In this document: positions 10,715-20,600 of the stretch, piece after piece | Layout: each line of letters starts with the position of its first letter | Numbering within the stretch: position 1 is the stretch's first letter | Assembly: GCA_022496185.1 (NCBI GenBank) | Contig: WTXG01000081.1 | Coordinates: 1 to 64,000 of the forward strand | Origin: Multifurca ochricompacta | Taxonomy: Eukaryota; Basidiomycota; Agaricomycetes; Russulales; Russulaceae | Direction: 5' to 3' | DNA length: 64,000 nt | Notes under the pieces: generated by a model | The model's input: only the letters and a program-made list of their open reading frames with translations | The model's database searches: none | Told to the model about the DNA's origin: nothing | Position numbers and translations under genes: made by a program

Positions 10715-12226
10715 GTGGCTTCCAGCCGCAGTCAGACCCTCTTCCGAGAAGAGCTCATCGAGCGCAGAGACGAGAATAATCTTTCACAGCAAGTACTTGG
10801 CTCTGCCGCCTGGAAAGACTTTGAAACCGAGTTTGGATACTACGTCTATCACGACGGAAGATACCAACCGGTAGAATACGACGAAGAGAAAAGAGTTTGG
10901 TATTGTATCCGATACTCGGATAGTCGAAACTCTTGGGTCACAACCAGACCTGCCCCACCCGAATTTGGACTAGGCCCGTGGAGAGAAAACCCTCCGGCCA
11001 TTGTCACGGACTCCGAACCAGAGGAGTACGTAGAAGAACCCAGTGAAGAAGAAGCACCGGCATTAGCAAAGACTACGTTCCCGGTTGCACCTGAAGCTGT
11101 CACGATCAGAGCCCCTGCCTTGACAACTCCACAGATATCGATACAATCCACCGACACAGTAACCCCATTCTATCAAAACATGTCGACAATTGCCGCCCAA
11201 CTTCCAGACCCTGCCCCACCAGCCCCCGTGGCACCGCCAAACATCCCTCCCCCCTCGGGGCGTCTGTCTGGAGTGTTACCCCAAACGTTCTCTGGGGATC
11301 GCTCGCAGAGCAAGAAGTTCATGTTGGAGTTCACAACCTTCAAGAACTTCAACCATGATGTCCCGCAGATTGTTAACCCATTCCAAAGGGCCAATCTGTT
11401 TCTGTCCCTGATCCGAGGGGATGCAGTAGATGACTGGACGATGGAACAGTTAGAATGGCTGAACGAGCAGGTTGAGGGCGGACGCCGGACCACGAGCGAG
11501 GGTCTTTGGGAGACCATAGCAGAAAGGTTCAAGGATGCCTTCACAGACGGGCAGGCCAAGCAGAAGGCAGCCCGGGAACTAAAGTCCCTTAGAATGGAAA
11601 AGGGAGAACTTGATGCATACGTAGCCAAGTTCAGAAGTTTAGCCAATCGAGCAGGCTACGACACAGACGAGGAGGCCACGCTTGACCTCTTCTCCCAGGG
11701 ACTACCCAACCCCCTGGTCAAGAACATTATACAGTTCCATCATCCCCATGATTGGGACACCTGGGTCGATGCCGCCCGACGGCAACAACAAGATTACCTG
11801 GACTTCCAGACACGGTTTGGGGTCGATACAAAAAAGGGAAAAACCAGAGATCAGTGGAAGGCCGCCTTCGGAGTTAAGCCTGCCCAGCACACCCAGAGGG
11901 ACCCAAACGCTATGGATACCTCCGCAGATCGAGCTCGAGCGCGAGCAACACTTACAGAGGATGAGCGACAAACCCTCATGAAAGAAGGACGCTGTTTCCG
12001 TTGCAGGGCATTGGGGCATATGTCGCGAAACTGCCCTAAGAAGGGAGCGCGAGCTGCTGCCGCCACTACGGCGCCAGAACATCCTGCTCAGAATAACCCA
12101 CCAACGGTGGACAAGCGGTCGAAAGAAGAAAAAGCTCAGGATATATGGGCTAATATGATGGAAGAGAGCGAAGAAGTACGCGCCCTGTTAGTAGAAAAGG
12201 CGTTTGCAAAGAAGGATTTTTGTTAG
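10715..12226 (+). CDS. gag: Gypsy-A1 Gag
   Basis: This 503-codon frame encodes the capsid/nucleocapsid precursor that packages element RNA in cytoplasmic particles. An acidic, aromatic N-terminal part is followed by a proline-rich linker (about residues 165-190), the Retrotrans_gag capsid region (about 190-385) and one CX2CX4HX4C zinc knuckle (CFRCRALGHMSRNC, residues 427-440). There is no in-frame ATG for the first ~150 codons. The conserved frame opens right after the primer site, and GTG at 10715 (context ACAGTGGCTTCC) is the best candidate start. The TAG at 12224-12226 overlaps the pol frame, consistent with -1 frameshifting. Confidence 0.88.
   Translation: MASSRSQTLFREELIERRDENNLSQQVLGSAAWKDFETEFGYYVYHDGRYQPVEYDEEKRVWYCIRYSDSRNSWVTTRPAPPEFGLGPWRENPPAIVTDSEPEEYVEEPSEEEAPALAKTTFPVAPEAVTIRAPALTTPQISIQSTDTVTPFYQNMSTIAAQLPDPAPPAPVAPPNIPPPSGRLSGVLPQTFSGDRSQSKKFMLEFTTFKNFNHDVPQIVNPFQRANLFLSLIRGDAVDDWTMEQLEWLNEQVEGGRRTTSEGLWETIAERFKDAFTDGQAKQKAARELKSLRMEKGELDAYVAKFRSLANRAGYDTDEEATLDLFSQGLPNPLVKNIIQFHHPHDWDTWVDAARRQQQDYLDFQTRFGVDTKKGKTRDQWKAAFGVKPAQHTQRDPNAMDTSADRARARATLTEDERQTLMKEGRCFRCRALGHMSRNCPKKGARAAAATTAPEHPAQNNPPTVDKRSKEEKAQDIWANMMEESEEVRALLVEKAFAKKDFC
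12214..12220 (+). promoter_or_regulatory. Probable -1 ribosomal frameshift heptamer at the gag-pol junction
   Basis: GGATTTT is placed in the gag frame as G|GAT|TTT, one codon before the gag stop, and pol lies in the -1 frame. GGATTTT-type heptamers drive -1 frameshifting in some plant RNA viruses. The same heptamer stands at the same place in Gypsy-A2 (58969-58963, minus) and Gypsy-A3 (62242-62248). Confidence 0.65.
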
Positions 12227-15200
12227 GCTCAAACCCATCGGCCTGGGCGCGAGCACTCCATGTCACCTCTGTGTATGCTAGTCGATTCAAATCGTTAAAA
12301 ATACCAGTTCATTTTGAAACTACACAGAGGACGGCTGACCGAGACATTTTAGTGGACTCAGGAGCCACGGATAACTTTATTCACCCACGACTACTTAGGA
12401 CAATGGGTTTGGGACGGCTGGCACTTCCCCAGGAAAAGAACATTTGGAACATTGATGGAACGGCCAATCGTGCAGGAAAGATCACTCACTACACAGATCT
12501 GAGGGTCCAGGTCGGAGAAGCTACAAAAAACATTCGCTTCCTGATCACGGATCTAGGAGACGAAGACCTTATCTTAGGATACCCATGGCTCGCTGCGTTC
12601 GAGCCAAAGATCAACTGGGCGGATGCAACTATGGATAAGGAATCGTACCCCACCATCATCACATCGGTGGGATATGATTACGCAGTCAGACACCCAGCGA
12701 TAAAAGCTACCGGCACGGAGGAGGAAGACCCAGGCTACTGCTATGTCACCAAAGCATCAGAATTAGCTCAAAAAGCGATACAGGGGCAGGCAGAAAAAAG
12801 CTACAGCGACATAGTACCGAGCACCTACCATCGGCACTGGAAAGTATTTTCCGAGGAGGAATCCCAGCGCTTTCCGCCCTCCAGACCATGGGACCATGCT
12901 ATAGACCTACTCCCAGATACACCAACCGCCATAGATTGTAAAATCTACCCACTGTCCCAGTCGGAGCAGGTGGCGTTAACAGAATTCCTCGAAGAACATT
13001 TGGCCAAAGGTTATATTCGCCCCTCTAAGTCGCAGTACGCCTCGCCCTTCTTCTTCATCAAGAAGAAGGATGGCAAGCTGCGGCCGGTTCAGGATTATCG
13101 ACGACTCAACGCGTACACCGTGAAAAATGCCTACCCCCTGCCGCTCATCTCTGAACTTATTGACACTATGAGGAATAAATCCCTCTTCTCGAAGATGGAC
13201 GTGCGATGGGGCTACAACAACGTCAGAATCAGGGAAGGAGACCAGTGTAAAGCAGCGTTCAAAACGAATCAAGGGTTGTTCGAACCAAACGTTATGTTCT
13301 TTGGTCTCATGAATTCGCCGGCAACGTTCCAGTCTATGATGAATCACATTTTTCGCGATCTTATTCTCACTGGAGAAGTAGTGGTTTACATGGACGACAT
13401 CCTGGTCGCCACCTCAGACAATTTAGACCACCATCGAAACCGAGTGCACCAGGTACTGGACATACTACGAGAACATGACCTGTATCTCAAACCGGCTAAA
13501 TGTTCCTTTGAGCAACGGAGTGTTGAGTACCTAGGAGTCATCTTGGAAGGAGGACAAGTGCGTATGGACCCCATTAAGGTACAAGGAATTCGTGAGTGGC
13601 CCGTGCCGACTTGCGTCAAAGATGTCTGGTCGTTCATCGGATTCTGCAACTTCTACCGACGATTTGTCAAAGGGTTTTCAGGCATAGCGCGGCCACTGAA
13701 CGATTTGCTGAAAAAGGATGTACTATGGTATTGGGGCGCGACACAGCAGCAAGCATTCGAGCAAATTAGGGATCTTGTTGGGTCAGAACCGGTACTCATC
13801 CAGCCGGATCTGAGTCACCCCTTCGAACTAGAAGTGGACGCCTCTCACTTTGCGAATGGGGCAGTGCTATATCAGAGAGACGATACACAAATACTTCACC
13901 CAGTGGCATACTACTCTGAAACCTTCTCCTCAGCCAAGAGAAACTATGACATCTGGGACAGAGAGCTTTTAGCCATAGTCAAAGCATTGCGACACTGGCG
14001 ACCCTATCTGGCAGGAACCCCGTACAAGACCATCATCCACACTGACCATTCCAATCTATTATATTGGAAAGAGCCCCACAAAATCAGTCGACGCGTGGCA
14101 CGAGAGGTCTTTGAGTTGGAGGAGTACAACTTCACATTGAAACATATTGCAGGAAGCCAGAACGCCAGAGCAGATGCCTTATCACGAAGGCCGGATATGC
14201 ATACAGGAGAGGACGACAATAATGACATCACCGTCCTCCCAGAAGAAGTCTTTGCCAAATCGGCCGTGGTCAGTCTCCACGACATGGACCTTTGGGCACA
14301 AGTTTCCCAAAATATGAACCAAGACCTGTGCCTTTCATGGGCCGACACTCACAATTTAAAGAAGATTGACGGTCTTTGGTGGAAAGACGGAGATCGACTC
14401 GTTGTCACCGGTGGCGACAACATTAAGAGGGGGGTGATCCATTTTCATCACGACCTTCCCTCTGCTGGCCATCCAGGCATCGCCAACACCTACGCCTTGG
14501 CTAAAAGAGACTATTGGTGGCCCAATATGAAAGAGGACATTGAAAACTACGTACGAGGGTGTGCATCATGCCAAGCAAACAAGGTGAACACACATCCGAA
14601 AGTTCCACCAATATATCCCATCACTCCTGTCGCATCGACCCCATTCCAGACCATCGCCATGGACTTCATCGTCAAGCTGCCCAAGTCACAAGGCTTCGAT
14701 ACTATCCTCACAATCACGGACCATGATTGCTCCAAAGCGGCCCTCTTTATCCCCTGTAACGAAACCATCACGGCCGAAGGAGTGGCAAGACTCTATCTGA
14801 ACCACGTATACCGCCACTACGGACTTCCCAAGAAGATTATCTCTGACAGGGATACCCGTTTCACATCGGCATTTGCAAAGGCCTTATGCAAGACATTAGA
14901 CATCACACAGAACATTTCTACGGCATACCACCCCCAAACAGATGGACAATCGGAACGGACAAACCAATGGCTAGAGCAGTACCTCCGATTCTGGTGCAAC
15001 GGCAGGCAAGATGACTGGGCAGAATGGCTATCGACTGCGGAATTCGCCCATAACTCGTGGCCCAATAGCACGACAAAAGCTACCCCTTTTTCCCTTATCA
15101 TGGGCTGGACCCCACGCACCACATGGACAGATAAGCCCGCCAACGCCCCGTCAGTAACCGAGAGGATAAGCCAATGGGAGGAACTGCGACAATCAGCCAA

Positions 15201-15702
15201 TGAGAGCCTGGCAAAGGCGCAACAACTTCTGATAGTGCGGCCAAACATGTTCACACCTTATCGGACCAATGACTGGGTATGGCTCGAGGGCAGGAACATT
15301 CACACGTCACACCCCTCGGCCAAGCTAGCGCCCCGACGCCACGGACCCTTCCAGATTACAAGGAAGCTGTCGGATGTATCCTATGAACTGAAACTGCCGC
15401 CGAAATGGAAGATCCACCCAGTCTTCCATGCCAAGCTTCTGACCCCTTACAAGGAAACCTTCATGCATGGAGAAAACTTCCCAAGACCCCCGCCTGACCT
15501 TATCGATGGCGAAGAAGAATGGGAAGTGGAATGTATTCTAGACTCTAAGCGACAAGGCCGAGGGCGCAAATTGCACTACCTAATCAAGTGGAAGGGATTC
15601 CCAGACTCCGACAATTCGTGGGAACCAGCCGGAGATATCTCTGCCCCGGACCTTATCTCAGAGTTCCATATCCGACACCCGGAAGCGCCCAAGAATGCTT
15701 AA
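12220..15702 (+). CDS. pol: Gypsy-A1 Pol: protease, reverse transcriptase, RNase H, integrase, chromodomain
   Basis: The 1160-codon frame is uninterrupted. In order: aspartic protease (VDSGAT, catalytic Asp near residue 46); reverse transcriptase with YMDD at 390-393; RNase H with ELEVDASHF (Asp about 540); integrase zinc-binding HHCC region (His about 743 to Cys 781 and 784); and the integrase core with Asp 815, Asp 876 and Glu 912, giving DD35E spacing. A C-terminal chromodomain lies at about 1098-1155 (LHYLIKWKGFPDSDNSWEP), which in chromoviruses steers integration to modified chromatin. The listed start is only the first pol-frame codon at the frameshift site; translation is expected as Gag-Pol. 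The stop overlaps the start of ORF3. Confidence 0.95.
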   Translation: MLGSNPSAWARALHVTSVYASRFKSLKIPVHFETTQRTADRDILVDSGATDNFIHPRLLRTMGLGRLALPQEKNIWNIDGTANRAGKITHYTDLRVQVGEATKNIRFLITDLGDEDLILGYPWLAAFEPKINWADATMDKESYPTIITSVGYDYAVRHPAIKATGTEEEDPGYCYVTKASELAQKAIQGQAEKSYSDIVPSTYHRHWKVFSEEESQRFPPSRPWDHAIDLLPDTPTAIDCKIYPLSQSEQVALTEFLEEHLAKGYIRPSKSQYASPFFFIKKKDGKLRPVQDYRRLNAYTVKNAYPLPLISELIDTMRNKSLFSKMDVRWGYNNVRIREGDQCKAAFKTNQGLFEPNVMFFGLMNSPATFQSMMNHIFRDLILTGEVVVYMDDILVATSDNLDHHRNRVHQVLDILREHDLYLKPAKCSFEQRSVEYLGVILEGGQVRMDPIKVQGIREWPVPTCVKDVWSFIGFCNFYRRFVKGFSGIARPLNDLLKKDVLWYWGATQQQAFEQIRDLVGSEPVLIQPDLSHPFELEVDASHFANGAVLYQRDDTQILHPVAYYSETFSSAKRNYDIWDRELLAIVKALRHWRPYLAGTPYKTIIHTDHSNLLYWKEPHKISRRVAREVFELEEYNFTLKHIAGSQNARADALSRRPDMHTGEDDNNDITVLPEEVFAKSAVVSLHDMDLWAQVSQNMNQDLCLSWADTHNLKKIDGLWWKDGDRLVVTGGDNIKRGVIHFHHDLPSAGHPGIANTYALAKRDYWWPNMKEDIENYVRGCASCQANKVNTHPKVPPIYPITPVASTPFQTIAMDFIVKLPKSQGFDTILTITDHDCSKAALFIPCNETITAEGVARLYLNHVYRHYGLPKKIISDRDTRFTSAFAKALCKTLDITQNISTAYHPQTDGQSERTNQWLEQYLRFWCNGRQDDWAEWLSTAEFAHNSWPNSTTKATPFSLIMGWTPRTTWTDKPANAPSVTERISQWEELRQSANESLAKAQQLLIVRPNMFTPYRTNDWVWLEGRNIHTSHPSAKLAPRRHGPFQITRKLSDVSYELKLPPKWKIHPVFHAKLLTPYKETFMHGENFPRPPPDLIDGEEEWEVECILDSKRQGRGRKLHYLIKWKGFPDSDNSWEPAGDISAPDLISEFHIRHPEAPKNA

Positions 15703-16977
15703 AAGAACTGCCCCAAACCCCCATCGATTCCCCCAGTACATGCTCCCACAGCAACGTCCTACAACCATCGAATCCATCATGTCTTTCATCGCTACCAACG
15801 CCGCCATTGACGCTTTCGCCACTACCACAGTAGTTGTCGAGAACTTCCCTTCCGCACACCCTTCCACTCGTCCCTCCTCACCCATCGACTACGAGGCCGC
15901 CGAAGCCCGAGTCAAAAACCAATCTCCCAACCCTAACGACGACTTTGAACACTGTGAAGAACCGCATCCGAATGACCTGATAGGTATGGAGTCGGATGAC
16001 GAGGTCCCCGAATTCCCCTTTTTCGTTAACAACCCGAACTCCTCCACGTACTACCCGTTGGAGATTACCATGGGTGACGGAACAGTTGCGATTGCCAAGT
16101 ACATTTTCTACACCAACGGAGGGATGGATGTGGCTGGCTGTATGAAGAAGGACGGCCCTGTCTATGGAGCTCCGGTATATCTGGAAGAAAGGTACACTGG
16201 TCGCCTGCATCACACCATGACCGACGAACAGCTGGGGCACCTGGCTGCTGAAGATTTGCGGGCTTTCGCCATCGACGAGGTGCTGGGTGACATGCGACTT
16301 CCGCGTCTCAAAGCCGAGGTAATGAGACTGCGGAAGAACCTGACCTTACGCAAAACACTCAACCAACAGTATAAAGAACATGTGAAGATGATGGCCCGGC
16401 TGACCAATGGGATGTTCCAGGTCGAGCAGGAGTTGGTGGAGATTCGAAAGAGGTTGGAAAAGGGGATGCTTATCAGACGATTGCAGAAAGGTACGCCGAC
16501 ACATATGCCCGGCCCCTGCCCCCACGATCATTGGGGGCTGCTCCCGTGTTACTGCCGAATCGGTTTGAGATGCCGCGCATGCATGAAAACCCTCGAGGCG
16601 AGACCTGCTGGCGTTGTGATAGCAAGTATCACATCAGCTGGAACTGTCCCCTCAATCGCAAGTGGTGCCAGCATTGTCGTAGCAACATGCACTGGAGCAG
16701 ATTCTGCATTTTCCGTCGACTAGGAGTTGCCCCGACGATCAGCAACCCGTCCGCATGGTGTGGCAAGTGCCTGCGTCATAATGCAGGACATCGAGAGCTG
16801 GACTGCCCAGTCCATGATCTATGCCGCATGTGTGGTCGACGCGGCCCCTACGGGTTCCTCCGTACTCACCAATGCCCCCAAGACGAAGACAAGGAGAATT
16901 ATGCAATGGATGATCGTAATGTAGCTGACGACTACTTGGAGTTGGTACAAGATGATGATGGTACGAGTCGTTTCTAG
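15695..16977 (+). pseudogene. Gypsy-A1 ORF3: coiled-coil, multi-zinc-knuckle protein (one frameshift)
   Basis: A third ORF lies between pol and the 3' LTR. Its ATG (15695) overlaps the pol stop in ATGCTTAA. The roughly 430-residue product would have a proline/acid-rich N-terminus, a conserved globular part (YIFYTNGGMDVAGC, GAPVYLEERYTG), and a coiled-coil stretch at about residues 195-265. A Cys/His-rich C-terminus follows, with two CX2CX4HX4C knuckles (CWRCDSKYHISWNC, CQHCRSNMHWSRFC) and two variants. A one-base loss at about 16455-16464 shifts the frame; the zinc-knuckle part continues in the next frame to TAG 16975-16977. Copy A4 keeps the two parts in one frame, which shows they form one protein. 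I do not recognise a named family; nucleic-acid binding is inferred from the knuckles. Confidence 0.8.
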
Positions 16978-16996
16978 CCGGGTCTGCTAGAACCAG

Positions 16997-17008
16997 AAGA
17001 GGGGGTGA
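16997..17008 (+). promoter_or_regulatory. Gypsy-A1 polypurine tract
   Basis: A purine run (AGAAGAGGGGGTGA) directly precedes the 3' LTR, the expected place of the plus-strand primer. Its exact borders are approximate. Confidence 0.7.
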
Positions 17009-17583
17009 TGTTACGAACCCCGTCTCTGCCTGTATTCTTTTTCTTACCCCACGACGATCCCTCTCTACCGCCCACACTTCACTACCAGATCACGTCTCCA
17101 TCGTGGGATCCATCACGTGCTCTTCGTCCATCCCCGTGATCTCCTTGTTTGCTCGTGCTTACCTACCGTTATCTTCATTATCGTTTATCTTCTTATCGTA
17201 CGACTGGACACTTACTTAATACCCTATCAGAAGCTAGGCTTTACGCCCTCCGCTTTCGTATATTTGGGCCCACTCGACTCCGTTCCCTTATCTCATAGAC
17301 GCCCACTGCATTACGTATATAAGTCCGCTGTAGCTACCCTGTAGACCTCAGACTCGACTTATTGAACATATCGGTGTTTGTCTTCTGGACTCTCCCTTAG
17401 ATTCTTTGACTCGACCATCTCAGTGCTTTCGGCACTTTCCGCTTAACATCGTCACTAGGGGACAGCCCCTTTGACTTTGACTCTTCCCTGAAACTCCAGG
17501 AGGTCCTATTGGCCTCCTATCTGAACCCCCGAATACAGAGCTGTCGCACAAGTCGTGCAGAACGTCTCGCACCGGACGTAACA
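17009..17583 (+). repeat. Gypsy-A1 3' LTR
   Basis: This is 575 bp and matches the 5' LTR except for seven CpG-to-TpG/CpA differences, so it ends GGACGTAACA instead of GGATGTAACA. TSD AATAG follows. Confidence 0.95.
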
Positions 17584-17661
17584 AATAGCGACAACTCAGA
17601 GCTCCTGAAGCAGGTGGCTGACCTTAAGGCCCAAATCGAAGCTCTGAAGGCAAGTTTTTAG
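17584..17661 (+). pseudogene. gag: Gypsy-B gag, C-terminal end after the Gypsy-A1 insertion
   Basis: The frame interrupted at 10120 continues here after the duplicated AATAG with a leucine/lysine-rich helical tail (LLKQVADLKAQIEALK) and ends at TAG 17659-17661. That stop overlaps the first base of GTGGCTTC, where the pol frame (-1) is already open. Confidence 0.75.
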
Positions 17662-20600
17662 TGGCTTCTTCGGATGTAGCCGCAACCGAAGAAGCGGATA
17701 TATGTGCTGTTTCTGAGACTGACTCGGATGACTCAATCGTATTTACATCTGCTTGTGAGATGAACAATAGTATTAGTGCTTCCTCTCATGTTCGTAGTAG
17801 GGTTCGTTTCTTGCTTGATAAAATTGAAAAAGAAGAAAAAATCGATTCCTGCATGTTACCAGTAATAAATAAATACGATCAGCATTTCCATATTTATGTC
17901 ACTCTCGAAGGACGAAACAAAAGCACCACTGTAGCGGCTATGATAGATTCAGGAGCAACAGCCATGTTCCTGGACTATAAGTTTGCCACCCAAAAGAAGA
18001 TGCTTCTAGAACCACTGGAAAATCCGATTCGAGTACATAACATCGACGGCAGTCATAATATAGCCGGAGATATTACCCACACAGTCACCCTTCTAGTTAC
18101 TATAGGGTCAAGGGTAGAAAAACACCAATTCTTGGTCACAAGTCTAGGACCAGAAAAGGTCATACTCGGACTTCCATGGTTAAAATACAGCAATCCTTCT
18201 ATTAATTGGGAAAGGGGCGAAGTCACCCTGCAAGACTCCATTGAGAAAGACATCCTCATGGAGGACGAAAGTGACTGGTTTGCAGGAGTAGAACAAATAT
18301 CGGCAAACAGATTACAACGCCGACAATTTGTAAAAGACGGAGTCTTGAACTGTACCACGACGAATTATGGTGTTGTGCAGGCTTCACTTATTCACAAGAA
18401 GCCTACGCAAAAGATTACCTAACTCGTACGGAAGGAAAATCTTTTGAAGATTTGGTACCCCCACCATATAGAGACTTCGCACGGGTCTTCTCAGAAGAAG
18501 AATCCCAAAGACTCCCTCAGCACCAACCATGGGACCATACCATAGACATTGTGCCTGGGTCGAAGACCCAATGGAAAGCCAAAGTCTATCCCATGTCACC
18601 AAATGAGCAAGTAGAACTGGACAAATTTCTGGAAGAACATCTCCAGAAAGGGTATATCGTACCATCTAAATCTCCAATGGTGGTACCTGTATTCTTCATA
18701 AAGAAAAAGGATGGGAAAATCCGTCTCATCCAAGACTACAGACCTTTGAACGATATTACTGTCAAAAACAAATATCCACTTCCACTTGCAGTTGACATTA
18801 TCAATCGACTTAAGGGTGCAAAGATCTTTACCAAAATGGATGTACGATGGGGATATCATAACATCCGGATAAAGGAAGGAGACGAATACAAGGCGGCGTT
18901 TTCCACCAACCGTGGTCTCTTCGAGCCACGTGTAATGTATTTTGGATTAACGAATAGCCCCGCCACCTTCCAGGGATTTATGAATTCCATCTTCTCCGAC
19001 ATGATCGCAAAAGGGGAAGTCGCTGTTATATGGACGACATCTAGTCTTCTCACCAATATAGAGAAACATAGGAAAGATGTCAGAGAAGTCCTAAAGTGAC
19101 TAGAGGAATACGACCTCTACTTGAAACCCCAAAAATGCGACTTTGATAAAGATAACATGGAGTACCTTGGACTTATAATATCTGAGGGACAGGTCAGGAT
19201 GGACCCTGGGAAGGTCCAGGTGGTCAAAGACTGGCAAACACCAAAAACCCTAAAAGAAGTCCGCGCCTTTATTGGCTTTGCCAATTTCTATAGACGCTTT
19301 ATACAGGGGTTCTCAATTATTGCCAGACCACTTCACGACCTGACAAAGAAAAATCAACCCTGGCAGTGGGAAAGACCACAACAAGAGGCTTTCGACGCCT
19401 TAAAAGGAGATTCATTCAAATGCCTATCTTGGCAATCTACGATCCTGATCTCCCAACCCGGGTCGAAACAGACGCCTCGGGATTTGCCACTGGAGGCATA
19501 TTATCCCAAAAACACACCGATGGCCTTTGGCACCCTATCGCCTTCCGATCACAGTCAATGTCAGAAGTGGAAAGAAATTATGAAATATACGATAGGGAAA
19601 TGCTCGGCATAATCCGTGCCCTAGAAGACTGGCGCCACTTCTTAGAAGGGCTTCTCCAGTTCGAAATAGTAACGGATCACAAGAATATTGAATGGTGGAG
19701 ATCCATGCGAGACCTCACCAGACGTCAAGCACGATGGGCTCTCTACCTGAGCAGATTCAATTTCACGATCCAATACAAAAGGGGCACCTTATGCAAGCAG
19801 ACGCCTTAAGCCGATTTTTGGCAGACCAGGTGTTAGACAATGAGGACAACAAACAAGTCCAGGTCCTCAAGCCGGAACACTTTCTTAGTGCGGCATGGGC
19901 ACATTATTGCCCACAAAGTTCTCCCCTTACGGAACGCATAAAGAAGGCAGGAAGCAGGGAAGCAGAAGTCATAGAAGGATTAAAAACCCTTACCAAAACT
20001 GCTCCCAGCACCTTGAAAGATGGCGTCAACCTTTGGGAAGAAGAGGATGGCCTAGTTTACTACAAAGGGAAACTTTATGTACCCAATGTACCGGATCTCC
20101 GAAAAGACATTATTCGGGATTGTCACGATTCGGTTACAGCCGGTCACCCTGGTAAGAACGGGACCATCGAGTTGGTATCACGCTATTATTGGTGGCCCAG
20201 AATGGCACAATATATCACGCGCTATGTTGAAGGATGCGACCGATGTCAGAGATATCGGATGGATAAGCACCCAGTCGCCCCTCTGCAACCACTGGAAGTT
20301 CCAGAAGGACCCTGGCAAACGATCGGAGTAGATCTGATCACAGGGCTACCTTCTTCTTCGGGAAAGATGCGATCCTAACAATAGTGGATCATTATACGAA
20401 GCAAGTGCATCTTTTCCCAGTTACAAGTGGTATTACAGCAGATGGCGTGGGAAAAATATACTTCGACCATGTATTCCCTCTGCATGGGATCCCCAAAAGT
20501 ATTGTCAGTGACAGGGGTCCCCAGTTTGCAGCAAGGACCATGCGCGCCACCTTGAAGCGTTTAGGGGTGAACAGTAGTCTCACCACAGCCTATCATCCAC

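Larger units (their letters stand above)
10121..17583 (+). mobile_element. Gypsy-A1, full-length Ty3/gypsy chromovirus with a third ORF
   Basis: The element is 7463 bp with 575 bp LTRs at each end and TSD AATAG (10116-10120 and 17584-17588), inserted in the gag of Gypsy-B. The order is LTR, self-priming site, gag, -1 frameshift site, pol with chromodomain, ORF3, polypurine tract, LTR. Gag and pol are uninterrupted; ORF3 has one frameshift. The two LTRs differ, by eye, at seven positions, all CpG transitions. It is the best preserved gypsy copy in the window and could be mobile if ORF3 is dispensable. Confidence 0.95.

Noticed and set aside
10714..10733. TGGCTTCC near the Gypsy-A LTR as a tRNA primer-binding site
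   Set aside because: It lies 18 nt from the LTR and recurs at gag starts far from any LTR in Gypsy-B; the adjacent 11-nt self-complementary site explains priming better.
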